Position numbers and translations under genes: made by a program. The notes beneath the pieces are model-generated. The model made no database searches and had not been told where the DNA came from. It saw nothing but the letters and a program-made list of their open reading frames with translations. A stretch of 64,000 bases of DNA from Streptomyces mesophilus (lineage in GTDB: Bacteria > Actinomycetota > Actinomycetes > Streptomycetales > Streptomycetaceae): NCBI RefSeq assembly GCF_011044995.1, contig NZ_JAAKZW010000003.1:62001-126000 (forward strand), in the 5' to 3' direction. Positions within the stretch are counted from its first letter, which is position 1; every line of letters starts with the position of its first letter. This document shows, piece after piece, positions 8,137-16,707 of the stretch.

Positions 8137-8415
8137 TCAGCGCTCCTCGACCGAGAGCGCAGCGCTCGGTCCGGGCGGACGATGCTCTTGCCGGCAGGCC
8201 GCGTACACCGCGACGAAGGCGGCGAGTCCGCTCACCGCGCCGTCCGGTATGAGAGCCGTCACCGGGACGTTCTGCTTGAACCCGCGCGACAGCGCGCGGT
8301 GCGCCTCGAGTGCGGCGGCGACCAACTCCGCACGGTCGCCGTCCCCGCGGGTCATCGCCACCGCCTGTGCCCAGGCACGGGAGACGATCTCGTCCTTGCG
8401 CTGATGAACAGGCAC
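8137..8415 (-). CDS. Small protein of unknown function
   Basis: A 92-residue hydrophilic protein, mostly helical by composition (AELVAAALEAHRALSRGF, then AVSGLAAFVAVYAACRQEH). I do not recognise it. The GTG at 8415 is chosen because AAGGAGG lies five bases upstream; a longer form from GTG 8451 would overlap the stop of the C-domain gene by four bases. It is the last gene of the run NTF2-like, C-domain, this gene. It has no signal peptide and no Cys pair. Being translationally close to the free C-domain gene, it may work with it, but nothing in the sequence shows how. Confidence 0.6.
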   Translation of the reverse strand: MPVHQRKDEIVSRAWAQAVAMTRGDGDRAELVAAALEAHRALSRGFKQNVPVTALIPDGAVSGLAAFVAVYAACRQEHRPPGPSAALSVEER

Positions 8416-8447
8416 GGATGCCTCCTTGTGGTCGCGCCGAAGGGGAT

Positions 8448-10577
8448 TCACAGACCGCGTCCGAGGGCGGACGCCAGTGCGCGGGCCAGGCTGTCGGGAG
8501 CGGTTCCCGCCGCGTCGAGCACGACGGCGAGCGGCCGGTGGCCGTCGGCCGCGCTGAGAGCGGCGATGGCGCAGGCGGCCTCGCCGTCACCGGAGAAGGC
8601 GACCAGGGCCAGGCCCGCGCCGGAACGGCTACGGGCGCCGAGGGTGGCGTGCACGGCGCGTGTGGCGGTGTCCGCCGCGGGGCCGCCGGCCGGTACGGGC
8701 CCCAGCAGGAGAATTTCCTCCGGCCCGGTGTAGGCGTGCGCGAGCCGGCCGTAGAAGGCACGGGAGATGCCCGGCGCCTGCAGCAGACCGATCGTGCCGG
8801 CGCCGGCGCATGCCGGAAGGCGCAGCACGGCCTGCGGGACACTGTCCTCGGGGGCCTCGCTCGGTCTCGGCGCCTCGGCGGCCTTCGCGCGGGGCGGGGT
8901 TCCGATCCCCAGCCCGGAGAGCAACTCGAGCGCCTCGCCGACGGTGGTGAACTCTCCGGCACCTCTTGGCAGTTCGCGCAGCAGCAGCACCACATGGGCG
9001 AGCAGTTCCATGACCTCGCGGCGGTGTGCCCGGTCGTAGGTGGCGGTCAGGACCAGCCGGCCCTGCCGGTCGTGCTGGGCGATCAGGGTGACCGGGTAGG
9101 CGGTGTGCGCGCCGAGGCTCTGCGGCGGCTCCACCTCGACACCGAGTGCGCCGAGTTCGGTCTGCGAATCGGTGAGGATGCGCGGTGCCGCCTCGAAGGT
9201 GAGCAGGGTGTCGGCGGGCGGCTGCGTCCTGCCGGCCAGTTCGTGGATCTGCCCCACCGACATCCATTCGTACGCGGTCTGGTCGAGGAAACGGTCACGC
9301 AACGCGGCGATCAGTTCGGGCAGCGTGGCGTGCGGGTCCACGAGCACGGACTGCGGCAGCGGACCGGCCAGGGCGCCAGGGGTGAGCTCTGCCCCCTCGA
9401 ACGGGACGGTGCGGCCGGTGGCGGTGGTGGCGAAACGCACCTGTGCCCGCCCCTCGGCCCGGCCGGCGCGGTACAGGAGCAGCGACCACACCGCCTGCAG
9501 GGCGATGAACTCGCCCGCGCCCCACCGCGCGGCCCAGCGCCTGAGCTCTGTTGTCTCCTGCTCGGTCAGGCGCAGCAGGGAGCGTCCGTCGCCGCGCCCG
9601 CCAGGGGTGAACAGAGGGGGGACACACAACGGTTCACCGGCTCGGAAGCCACTGGAAGCGGTGGAGTCACCCGAAGCAGTGGAGTCATCAGAAGCGGCGG
9701 AGTCACCGGAAGCCGCGAAAAAGCCGTCGGCGGGTGTGGTGCGCTGCGAGGCAAGCCAGGTCCCGTAGTCCGTCATGTCGGGACGGCGCTCTCCGCCGGG
9801 CAGCACTCCACCGGCGAGGTAGCCACGGTAGAACTCCCTGACAAGGAGCCGGATCGAGAAGCCGTCGAGCAGCGCGTGATGGTACGTGAGGAGAATCCGG
9901 GCCGGCTGCGCCCGTCCTCGCGGGCCGCCCCCCAGCAGGGTGATACGCAGGGGGGCCGGGCGGCGCGGGTCGATGCCGCGGCGCCGTTCGGCTTCGACGA
10001 GAGAGGGCCATTCGGTGCTGCCGTACGGCATGCGCAAGATCTGCGATTCGGCCTCCTCGTGAATGACAAGACCGGGTTCTGCCCAGCCGTCGAAGGCGGT
10101 GCGCAGCACGGACTCCCTGGCGAAGACCGAGTGCCAAGCCGCAGTGAACCGCGCCACGTCCAGCGGGCCGTGCCAGTCCCAGGCCACCTGCTCGACCTGG
10201 CGCCCGGAACCGGGGTGCGCGTCCGCGTCCGCGAGGAGTTCACGCTGCAGCGGCGTCGCGGTCAGGCGGCGGGTGCGCAGGGAACTGCGGCCGCCGCGGG
10301 TGAGGAGGTCGGCCAGCGCGCCCAGGGGCGGTTGCTCCCGGGCCGGGTGTGCGCTGCGGTTGAAGCGCAGTGTGTGCTGCCCGGGCCCGCGGCGGTGCAG
10401 GTCGGCCAGCCAGGCAGGAGTGCCCGGGCGGCGTGCCGAGAGGGCATCGAGTGCGGCTTTGACCCGGGTGGCCTCGATCGGCCCGCGCAACTCCACCACG
10501 GGAGCTTCGTCGGGACCGAGGCGCACGATGACAGCGATCGGCTCGTCCTGCGGACGAGCGAAGCGGCTAGTGGTCAT
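8448..10577 (-). CDS. Free-standing condensation domain with thioesterase remnant
   Basis: A 709-residue protein. Residues about 100-510 form an NRPS condensation domain with an intact HHxxxDG motif (TYHHALLDGF, near residue 230), preceded by a C1-like TPLQRELLA. There is no A or carrier domain. A low-complexity Ser/Asp-rich loop near 290 comes from tandem 18-bp repeats. The last ~150 residues resemble the start of an alpha/beta-hydrolase thioesterase (LPACAGAGTIGLL, then LALVAFSGDGEAA), but the nucleophile elbow is AFSGDG rather than GxSxG and the C-terminal His region is missing. The C half could still catalyse ester or amide formation between carrier-bound partners. The TE part is probably dead. 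It lies in one run with the small gene downstream and the NTF2-like gene upstream. Confidence 0.75.
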   Translation of the reverse strand: MTTSRFARPQDEPIAVIVRLGPDEAPVVELRGPIEATRVKAALDALSARRPGTPAWLADLHRRGPGQHTLRFNRSAHPAREQPPLGALADLLTRGGRSSLRTRRLTATPLQRELLADADAHPGSGRQVEQVAWDWHGPLDVARFTAAWHSVFARESVLRTAFDGWAEPGLVIHEEAESQILRMPYGSTEWPSLVEAERRRGIDPRRPAPLRITLLGGGPRGRAQPARILLTYHHALLDGFSIRLLVREFYRGYLAGGVLPGGERRPDMTDYGTWLASQRTTPADGFFAASGDSAASDDSTASGDSTASSGFRAGEPLCVPPLFTPGGRGDGRSLLRLTEQETTELRRWAARWGAGEFIALQAVWSLLLYRAGRAEGRAQVRFATTATGRTVPFEGAELTPGALAGPLPQSVLVDPHATLPELIAALRDRFLDQTAYEWMSVGQIHELAGRTQPPADTLLTFEAAPRILTDSQTELGALGVEVEPPQSLGAHTAYPVTLIAQHDRQGRLVLTATYDRAHRREVMELLAHVVLLLRELPRGAGEFTTVGEALELLSGLGIGTPPRAKAAEAPRPSEAPEDSVPQAVLRLPACAGAGTIGLLQAPGISRAFYGRLAHAYTGPEEILLLGPVPAGGPAADTATRAVHATLGARSRSGAGLALVAFSGDGEAACAIAALSAADGHRPLAVVLDAAGTAPDSLARALASALGRGL
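9654..9716 (-). repeat. 18-bp tandem repeat in the free C-domain gene
   Basis: Three and a half copies of an 18-bp unit (GAAGCxGTGGAGTCAxCx on the + strand) encode a Ser/Ala/Asp-rich loop of STASGD type. The frame is kept, so it is probably a surface loop that tolerates length change. Confidence 0.8.
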
Positions 10578-10712
10578 CGGCTGTCCGGGGCGCGCCCAGG
10601 CGAAGGCCCCTCTCCTTTCCCGAGGTGCGCCGCTCGAGCATCTGCAAGGCCATCACCAAACCCCTGACAGAATCCTGACGTCCCGATCAACCGGCGCGGG
10701 CTGCACGGCAGT

Positions 10713-11201
10713 TCAGGCCAGGTCGTCACGGAGCACCCGGCGGTGCGCGATGCGCCACTCGCCGCGGCTGGGGACCAGGGCGTCCTCCATCACACAGACG
10801 TACAGCGACTTGCCGCCGCCCATGTGCAGGGCCTGGCTCTCGCTCTCGTCCGACGGTGCGTGTACCAGGGCCGAACAGCGGGTGCGCAGTGCATGATCGT
10901 GGCCGGGCAGCAGGTCGAGCCGGCCCACCCAGTGGGTGAGGCGATGGCCGGCCCGCCGCCGGCGCGCCGCACCGGCGCGGGGATAACGGGTCAGCCCGGT
11001 GCGCGCCGGCACCGGTTCGGGCAGAAAGGGCAGGTCGAGGGTTGCGTCCTCGGTGAACAGGCCACCCCACGCCGCGACATCGTGCGTATCGAGGATGCGC
11101 ATCTGACGTGCGTAGAACTGCTCGGCCTGCCGGTGCAGCGCTGCGAATTCCTGGGCCCGGCCGAGGCGTTCGGTACGGGTGTCGATCAACTCGACGGTCA
11201 T
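10713..11201 (-). CDS. NTF2-like / SnoaL-type protein
   Basis: A 162-residue protein with the look of the NTF2/SnoaL superfamily: helix FAALHRQAEQFYARQMRILDTHDVAAWGGLFTEDATLDLP, then strands ending GEWRIAHRRVLRDDLA, close to the beta-subunit fold of ring-hydroxylating dioxygenases. Members bind small hydrophobic ligands and may be cyclases, isomerases or oxygenase subunits; no catalytic set can be named here. GGAGG lies eight bases before the ATG. A strong four-heptamer SARP-type repeat is located 57-96 bp upstream, so it is probably switched on by a SARP of this locus. The free C-domain gene follows on the same strand after a 135-bp gap. Confidence 0.7.
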   Translation of the reverse strand: MTVELIDTRTERLGRAQEFAALHRQAEQFYARQMRILDTHDVAAWGGLFTEDATLDLPFLPEPVPARTGLTRYPRAGAARRRRAGHRLTHWVGRLDLLPGHDHALRTRCSALVHAPSDESESQALHMGGGKSLYVCVMEDALVPSRGEWRIAHRRVLRDDLA

Positions 11202-11257
11202 GGTCCCGGCCTCCGGATCCGTCCCGATATCAGTCCGGCCAGTGTCCGGGACTGTGA

Positions 11258-11297
11258 TCGAGCATCAGTCGAAGCCGGCTCAAGCGTCGCTGGAGCA
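11258..11297. promoter_or_regulatory. SARP box: four heptamers with exact 11-bp period
   Basis: TCGAGCA, TCGAAGC, TCAAGCG and TGGAGCA follow one another, each separated by 4 bp, which gives a strict 11-bp period. This is the known layout of sites bound by SARP regulators on one face of the helix. It lies 57-96 bp upstream of the NTF2-like gene and just downstream of the first SARP gene's end. Confidence 0.7.
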
Positions 11298-11350
11298 CCC
11301 TCCGCTCGGCCCGCCACGCCTCGCTGAAGGCCACGGGCCGATCGACGTGA

Positions 11351-12172
11351 TCAGGCCGCAAACAGGTTGAACGTCGAGGTGCGCCGCTCGCCCGACAGCA
11401 CATCAAGCGTCGGATCGACAGCAAGGATCATCTGGTGCAGACGCTGCAACTGCGGCGAGGGCTCCACACCGAGTTCGTCGATGAGACGCTTGCGCAGCCT
11501 GCGGTAGACATCGAGTGCGGTCGCCTGGCGACCGGCACGGTACAGCGCGACCATCGCCTGCGCGTGCAGGCCCTCGTGCTGCGGATGGCGTGCGATCAGG
11601 TCCGCGAGTTCCGAGACGAGGTCGCCGTGCCGACCCAGGCGCAGATCGGCGTCGATCCGGCGCTCGAGCGTGACCAGACGGGACTCCCGCAGCCGGAGGA
11701 TCTCGATGGAGAGGACCGTGCCGGCGGGGACATCGACGAGAGTGGGGCCTTTCCACATGGCGAGCGCGCTCTTGAAGTGCTCGGCCGCGTGGGCGTCCTC
11801 GCCGCTCTCGAAGGCGCGTTGGCCGTCGGCCACCAACTGCTCGTAGCGGTACACGTCCACGCAGTCGGCCGAGATCTGCAGGACATAGCCGCCGTGCCGG
11901 GTCGAGAGGATCTCCTTGGCATTGCCGGGGGCGTCGGGCCCCATGGCGGTGCCCAGCCGGCGGCGCAGCTGCAGCACGTACGTCTGCAGCGTGGTCATGG
12001 CGCTCTGCGGCAGGTGGGAAGACCAGAGCTCCTCCATGAGTGTGCCCACCGGGATGATCCGGCCCGGATGAAAGGCGAACAACGCAAGGAGCTGGCGAGG
12101 TTTGCTCGCGGTGGGCACGATCGAGACGCCGTCGAGGGTGGCGGTGAGCGGGCCCAGAACCTGAATCTCCAC
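11351..12172 (-). CDS. SARP-family transcriptional activator (short form)
   Basis: A 273-residue SARP. Residues 1-95 form an OmpR-type winged helix (LGPLTATLDG, PRQLLALFAFHPGRIIPVGTLMEELW, LQTYVLQLRRRLG), followed by a bacterial transcriptional activation domain (about 105-250; ALDVYRRLRKRLIDELGVEPSPQLQRLHQMIL). It has no ATPase part, so it is of the ActII-ORF4/DnrI size class, and it is expected to activate biosynthetic operons by binding heptamer repeats. The start is GTG at 12172 with GGAGG six to seven bases upstream. It is divergent from the thioesterase-SARP2 pair across a 294-bp spacer that itself contains SARP-type heptamers. Confidence 0.9.
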   Translation of the reverse strand: MEIQVLGPLTATLDGVSIVPTASKPRQLLALFAFHPGRIIPVGTLMEELWSSHLPQSAMTTLQTYVLQLRRRLGTAMGPDAPGNAKEILSTRHGGYVLQISADCVDVYRYEQLVADGQRAFESGEDAHAAEHFKSALAMWKGPTLVDVPAGTVLSIEILRLRESRLVTLERRIDADLRLGRHGDLVSELADLIARHPQHEGLHAQAMVALYRAGRQATALDVYRRLRKRLIDELGVEPSPQLQRLHQMILAVDPTLDVLSGERRTSTFNLFAA

Positions 12173-12287
12173 AGTTTCCTCCCCGTACGCAACGAGAGTT
12201 GGTCGTACCGGAGACCAGCCAGATCGGTCTGGGGGTCCGTGGAAAGATAGAACGGTTCGCGTCCTCTTCGTACGACGCTGTACCGGC

Positions 12288-12361
12288 GCTCGAGTCGGCC
12301 TGTACGCAGGCTCGTTCGGCCTGGAGACGTTCTCCAGAACGCGTCGAGCCTCACTTGAGCG
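12288..12361. promoter_or_regulatory. SARP-type heptamers in the divergent SARP1/thioesterase promoter
   Basis: TCGAGCC at 12344 and TTGAGCG at 12355 are spaced exactly 11 bp apart. Further upstream GCTCGAG (12288) and GCTCGTT (12310) are 22 bp apart, i.e. two helical turns, on the other strand. The spacer 12173-12466 has no gene. The pairs fit binding sites for one of the two SARPs, one set facing each gene. Confidence 0.5.
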
Positions 12362-12466
12362 GACGGCTGTCCGCCGGGCGCCGCGGCTATCGTCGACAAG
12401 CCCAGTCCTTCGTCCAGGGCCAGGCCATCCATCCGGACACGTGAGTGTCTTGTCCCGGGAGCCGCC

Positions 12467-13225
12467 ATGCTAAAGGCCCTTGAGCCCCGGCTGCGTCTGT
12501 TCGTGTTCCATCACTCCGGTGGCTCGCATCTGATGTACCGCGACTGGCCGGCATGCTTCCCGGCGGACTGGGACGTGTACGTACCCGATGCCCCGGGCCG
12601 CGGTCCGCGCGACGAGCGGGCCGCCGTGAGCGACACCGGCGCGCTCCTCGATCACTTCGAGCATGAGTTGGACGACAGGCTGCGCGGCCGCTTCGCGTTC
12701 TTCGGGCACAGCATGGGCGGGCTCGTGGCGTACGAGCTGACCCGCCGGCTGCTGGCCGCCGGGCGGACCCCGCCCGTCTGGCTGGGGGTGTCCGCACGCA
12801 GCACGCTGCACCCCGACGGCGACCCCACACGCCGCCACCTGCTCTCGGACGCGGACCTGCGTGCGGAGCTCACGGCGATGGGCGGTACGTCGTCCTCGGT
12901 CATGGACCACGACGAGCTGTGGGAACTGTTCTCGCCGACCATCCGCGCGGACCTGCGGATCAGCGAGACCTGGCGTACCCCGCCGCTCACCGCCCCGCTG
13001 CCTGTACCTCTGTCCTTGTTCGGCGGCGCCCAGGACCATGTGGCCCCGCCGCAGCGCATGGCGGGCTGGGCCGGGGTGTCCGAGCGCTTCCTCGGCCACC
13101 ACCTCTTCGAGGGTGGCCACTTCTACTTTCAGGGCAGCGGACTTGCTGAGGTGACGCAGCGGATCCACGACGACGTGAGCCGCGCGTTGCTGCCGGCCGA
13201 GGAGTCGCCCCAGGCAGTGCGATGA
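12467..13225 (+). CDS. Type II thioesterase (paralogue 1)
   Basis: A 252-residue alpha/beta hydrolase of the NRPS/PKS type II thioesterase family: HHSGGSHLMYRDW at the N-terminus, nucleophile elbow GHSMGG (Ser about residue 84), LFGGAQDHV with the acid, and GGHFYF with the catalytic His. These enzymes clear mis-primed carrier proteins. Its closest relative in the window is the 252-residue enzyme at 23517-24275, with the same length, same HH-GGS and WLGVSAR blocks. GGGAG precedes the ATG. The last four bases overlap the SARP2 start (ATGA), so the two are co-translated. Confidence 0.9.
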   Translation: MLKALEPRLRLFVFHHSGGSHLMYRDWPACFPADWDVYVPDAPGRGPRDERAAVSDTGALLDHFEHELDDRLRGRFAFFGHSMGGLVAYELTRRLLAAGRTPPVWLGVSARSTLHPDGDPTRRHLLSDADLRAELTAMGGTSSSVMDHDELWELFSPTIRADLRISETWRTPPLTAPLPVPLSLFGGAQDHVAPPQRMAGWAGVSERFLGHHLFEGGHFYFQGSGLAEVTQRIHDDVSRALLPAEESPQAVR

Positions 13226-14151
13226 CCGTCGAGCAACTCGCCGTACCGGCGGTGCGCGAGGCGACGGAGTTCCGGCTGCTCGGGCCCGTGATCGTGCACG
13301 ATGTGCGGACAGGGGTCGGCTTCGCGCCCGCCAGCGCCAAGCAGAGGGCTCTGCTCGCAGCCCTGGTCATCCATGCCGGGGAGCGTCTTTCGGTGGACCG
13401 CCTGGTCGAGGAGCTGTGGGGAGACCGGCCCCCTGCCAACGCGCCCAACGCGCTGCAGGCCCATGTCTCACGGCTGCGCCGGCTGCTTCCGGAACGCGAC
13501 CACGAGTGGATCAGCACGTTGCCCACCGGATACCTGCTGACCCTCGGTCATGCCTCGACCGATGTGGCCCGCTTCGCACGGCTGTCCGCGCAAGGGCGGA
13601 CAGCCGTGCCCGAAGACCCGCGTTACGCGGTGGAACTCCTCTGCCAGGCCATTGAGTTGTGGCACGGGCCCGCCCTGCTGGACAGCTGTCACGGGCCCAT
13701 CTGCACGGCCGAGGCGGACCGCCTCGAGGAACAGCGACTGACCACCCTGGAGGCTCTGTACGAGGCCCGTCTGAACACGGGCACCTATCTCGCTGTCATC
13801 CCCGACCTGGAGCGGCTCATCGCCGACCATCCGCTGCGAGAGCGTTTCTACGACCTGCTGATGGTCGCCCTGTATCGAGGGGGCCGCCAGAGCGAGGCAC
13901 TCGGCGTCTACGAGAGCGCGCGCCGCCGTCTGATCGGCACGCTCGGCATCGAGCCGGGCCTTGCCCTGCGCTATCGGCTCGAGGCGATCCTCAACCACTC
14001 ACCCGCCCTGACGTGCACGCGCCCGCACCCACCGAGCCTGGTGACCCAGGTCGCCGAGCTGCAGGCCCGTATCGACCGGCTCGAGCGGGCGCATGAGGAC
14101 ATGCTCAAAAGGTGCTGTGAGACCGACCGGCACTTGAAGTCATCGCTTTGA
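13222..14151 (+). CDS. SARP-family transcriptional activator with coiled-coil tail
   Basis: A 309-residue SARP: winged helix at about residues 15-110 (FRLLGPVIVHD, KQRALLAALVIHAGERLSVDRLVEELWG, LQAHVSRLRRLL), then a BTAD domain to about 265 (ALGVYESARRRLIGTLGIEPGLALRYRLEAIL). It ends with a heptad-like tail (LVTQVAELQARIDRLERAHEDML) that may dimerise. It is translationally coupled to the preceding thioesterase. Its 3' end overlaps the 3' end of argB on the other strand by 47 bp. It is the likely partner or target of the SARP-type repeats upstream of the thioesterase gene. Confidence 0.9.
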   Translation: MTVEQLAVPAVREATEFRLLGPVIVHDVRTGVGFAPASAKQRALLAALVIHAGERLSVDRLVEELWGDRPPANAPNALQAHVSRLRRLLPERDHEWISTLPTGYLLTLGHASTDVARFARLSAQGRTAVPEDPRYAVELLCQAIELWHGPALLDSCHGPICTAEADRLEEQRLTTLEALYEARLNTGTYLAVIPDLERLIADHPLRERFYDLLMVALYRGGRQSEALGVYESARRRLIGTLGIEPGLALRYRLEAILNHSPALTCTRPHPPSLVTQVAELQARIDRLERAHEDMLKRCCETDRHLKSSL

Positions 14152-15070
14152 GGAACGGGTTGTCCCGCAGTGGCTCCACGACCTCCGGATCGGGGACGAC
14201 GACCGTCCCGAACGCGTCGCCGGGGAACATCTGCAGGAGCACCGCGTGTGCGACTCTGCCGTCGATCACGCGAGCCGCGCCGACCCCGCTCTTCACGGCG
14301 TCGAGGCAGCCCGTCATCTTGGGCACCATGCCGCTGCTCAACTCCGGCAGGAGTTTCTCCAGTTCGCTGATCGTGAGCCGTTCCACGACCTTGTCGCTGT
14401 GCGGCCAGTCCTCGTACAGGCCCGCCACGTCGGTGAGCATGATGAGCTGCTGGGCGCCGAGGGCGGTGGCGAGCGCCGCCGCCACGGTGTCGGCGTTGAC
14501 GTTGTAGACATGGCCGTCCTCGACACTGCGGGCCAGCGGAGAGATCACCGGTATCCGGCCGGCCGAGAGCAGGTCCTCGATGGCGTCGGTCCGTACTTCG
14601 ACGATCTCTCCGACCCGGCCGATGTCCACCGGCTCCCCGTCGATCCACGGCTGGTGTTGCCTGGCGGTCAGGCTGTTCGCGTCCTCGCCGGTCATGCCGA
14701 CGGCGAGCGGAGCGAACTGGTTGATCAGGCCGACCAGTTCGCGCTGGAGCCGGCCGGAGAGCGTCATCCGCACCACGTCCATCGCTAGCGGCGAGGTGAT
14801 CCGCAGGCCGGCCTTGAACTCACGCGTCAGACCGTGCAGGGCGAGCTCGGCGTCGATCTGCGGGCCGCCCCCGTGCACCACCACGGGCCGCAGCCCGGCG
14901 CAGCGCAGAAAGACGATGTCGCGGGCGAACGCCGCCGTGAGGCTCTCGTCGACCATCGCGTGGCCGCCCAGCTTGATGACAAGTGTGTGGCCCTGGTGGC
15001 GGGCGAGCCAGGGCAGGGCGTCGTCGATGGCATTGGCTTTGAGCTGGGCGAGGTGTGTCAGGGATGTCAT
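14105..15070 (-). CDS. argB: Acetylglutamate kinase
   Basis: A 321-residue amino-acid kinase. It phosphorylates N-acetyl-L-glutamate, the second step toward ornithine. KLGGHAMVD (ATP site), VVVHGGGPQID (substrate loop), YNVNADTVAAALA and LTDVAGLYEDWP are the standard ArgB blocks. The start has GAGG about six bases upstream. Here it stands apart from the argC-argJ-argD run 4 kb away, beside the Piz enzymes, which fits a dedicated ornithine supply rather than primary arginine synthesis. The C-terminal ~20 residues run past the usual end, into the overlap with SARP2. A SARP-type heptamer pair lies about 190 bp upstream. Confidence 0.95.
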   Translation of the reverse strand: MTSLTHLAQLKANAIDDALPWLARHQGHTLVIKLGGHAMVDESLTAAFARDIVFLRCAGLRPVVVHGGGPQIDAELALHGLTREFKAGLRITSPLAMDVVRMTLSGRLQRELVGLINQFAPLAVGMTGEDANSLTARQHQPWIDGEPVDIGRVGEIVEVRTDAIEDLLSAGRIPVISPLARSVEDGHVYNVNADTVAAALATALGAQQLIMLTDVAGLYEDWPHSDKVVERLTISELEKLLPELSSGMVPKMTGCLDAVKSGVGAARVIDGRVAHAVLLQMFPGDAFGTVVVPDPEVVEPLRDNPFLKAMTSSAGRSHSTF

Positions 15071-15262
15071 GAGAACCTCGCAGGAGGAGCGATGAGTTCA
15101 CCGACCGGGACAAGGGCGCTCATGGGCACGATTCCTTCTGTGGAGGACCCGGACGCGCGCCGGGCCTGATCAGCAGGGAAGTTGTGTCAGTACGGTTCGG
15201 GGTACGCGTGGCCGGGTGTTCCTCGACCGCCTGAGAGCTCTGAGGAAAGTGACTCACTGTCC

Positions 15263-15291
15263 GCTCGACGAATCGTCGTGAACTGCTCGAG
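15263..15291 (-). promoter_or_regulatory. Possible SARP box upstream of argB
   Basis: On the minus strand TCGAGCA and TCGAGCG are 22 bp apart with a weak heptamer (ACGACGA) midway, matching the 11-bp SARP spacing. The 293-bp stretch 15071-15363 between argB and the monooxygenase gene holds no supportable gene. Confidence 0.4.
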
Positions 15292-15363
15292 AACGGGTGC
15301 AGCGGAGGCACAGGGCGGCCCCGGCGCCGGAGGACGGCGCCAGGGCCTGCGGGCGGGGGCGGC

Positions 15364-16707
15364 TCAGACGGCCGAGTGCGCGAGCTGCGCATCGGCCAGC
15401 TCCGCCCGGGTGCGCCGCAGCACGATGGAGTCGGCGATCTCCCCGCTGCGCACCGCGATGTTCGACAACAGTGCCGAGGACAGCCCGTGGGTGTGCTCGG
15501 TGCCGCCCTGCAGATAGACCCCGCACGTCAGACCGGTCGCGGTGACGAGGCGGTAGTCGCGGGTCACCTGATGCCTGCCCGACTCGTCGCGCTTGAAGTT
15601 GCGGTCGAAGTCGTCGCCGAGCAGCCTCGCCGGGTCCAGGCCGTCGTAACCGGTGGCGAACACCAGCGCGTCGACGACGATGTGCTCCTGTGTGCCGTCG
15701 AGTACGGAGTGCAGGACGACCTTTGTCGCGTCGCCCAGGTGCTCGATCTCGGCGACCCGTGTGAGGTTGCGGAAGTGCAGCCGCTGGCTGCCGCGCACCT
15801 GCTCGTCGTACGAGCGCTGGTACAACGCGCGGATGACGTCCGCGTCGACCACCGAGTAGTTGGTGTTGCGGTGGTAGCGCCAGAAGGAGTCACGGGCGCG
15901 CTCGGTGCCGAAGTAGTACTCGTCGACCGCGTTGGGGTCGAAGATCTGGTTGGCGAAGGGGGTGTCGTCGGCGACGGAGTAGCCGTACGACGGAAGGATC
16001 GCCGAAACCTCGGCGTGCGGCAGGGAGTCGTAGAGGAACCGGGTGATCTCGGCCGCACTCTGGCCGGCGCCGACCACCGCCACGTTGCGCAGCTCATGCG
16101 GGGGCTGCTGCTGGTACCTGCTGAGGAACTCCGAGCTGTGCCAGACCCGCGCACCGGCCGACATGCCGTCCGGCAGTCGCGGCACCAGACCCGTGGAGAT
16201 GGCCACGTTGCGCGCGGTGACGACGCTGGTCGTTCCGTCGGCGCCGCGCACTTCGACATCGAGGAGCCCCGGCTGACCGTCCGCGTCGGCGACGGGCCGG
16301 ATGGCTGTGACCTCGGTCCCGTAGGTGACCCGGTCGCTCAGGCTCGACGCCGCCCACTCCAGATACTGATGGAATTCGTGGCGTGTCGGGTAGAAGTCCT
16401 GGTTGTTGACGAACTGAACAAGTCGGTCGGAGGCGTGCAGGAAGGAGATGAAGCTGTACCGCGAGACCGGGTTCCTGAAGGTCACCAGGTCCTTGAGGAA
16501 CGAGATCTGCATCGTCGTCGACGGCAGCAGCATGTTCCGATGCCAGCCGAACATGAGCTGCCGCTCGAAGAAGTGCGACCTGATCGGCTGCTCGGGGGAC
16601 GTGGCCTCGTGCTCCTCCAGGGCGATCGCGAGCGCCATGTTGGACGGGCCGAACCCGATACCGACGACGTCGTAGATCTCTTCGCTGGGCCTACCCGTTG
16701 TGTCCAT
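15364..16707 (-). CDS. L-ornithine N5-monooxygenase
   Basis: A 447-residue flavoprotein of the SidA/PvdA/KtzI family. It hydroxylates the side-chain amine of ornithine (or lysine) using FAD, NADPH and O2. Visible motifs: GIGFGPSNMALAIAL (FAD), WHRNMLLPSTTMQISFLKDLVTFRNP (substrate region), VVGAGQSAAE (NADPH), FATGYDG near the C-terminus. The ATG at 16707 begins the conserved protein; an upstream extension is out of character for the family. It is divergent from the KtzT-like gene, with a shared 255-bp promoter region. The pair N5-hydroxylase plus KtzT is the known route ornithine to N5-hydroxyornithine to piperazic acid, so that is the predicted role here. Confidence 0.92.
   Translation of the reverse strand: MDTTGRPSEEIYDVVGIGFGPSNMALAIALEEHEATSPEQPIRSHFFERQLMFGWHRNMLLPSTTMQISFLKDLVTFRNPVSRYSFISFLHASDRLVQFVNNQDFYPTRHEFHQYLEWAASSLSDRVTYGTEVTAIRPVADADGQPGLLDVEVRGADGTTSVVTARNVAISTGLVPRLPDGMSAGARVWHSSEFLSRYQQQPPHELRNVAVVGAGQSAAEITRFLYDSLPHAEVSAILPSYGYSVADDTPFANQIFDPNAVDEYYFGTERARDSFWRYHRNTNYSVVDADVIRALYQRSYDEQVRGSQRLHFRNLTRVAEIEHLGDATKVVLHSVLDGTQEHIVVDALVFATGYDGLDPARLLGDDFDRNFKRDESGRHQVTRDYRLVTATGLTCGVYLQGGTEHTHGLSSALLSNIAVRSGEIADSIVLRRTRAELADAQLAHSAV

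Noticed and set aside
12444..12461. TGTCTTGTCCCGGGAGCC as a seventh copy of the 18-bp palindrome
   Set aside because: Only the left arm fits; the right arm does not form the inverted repeat and the site overlaps the ribosome-binding region of the thioesterase gene.
15120..15392. Small minus-strand frame between argB and the monooxygenase gene
   Set aside because: No ribosome site or recognisable features; overlaps the end of the monooxygenase gene. Treated as spacer with possible SARP sites.
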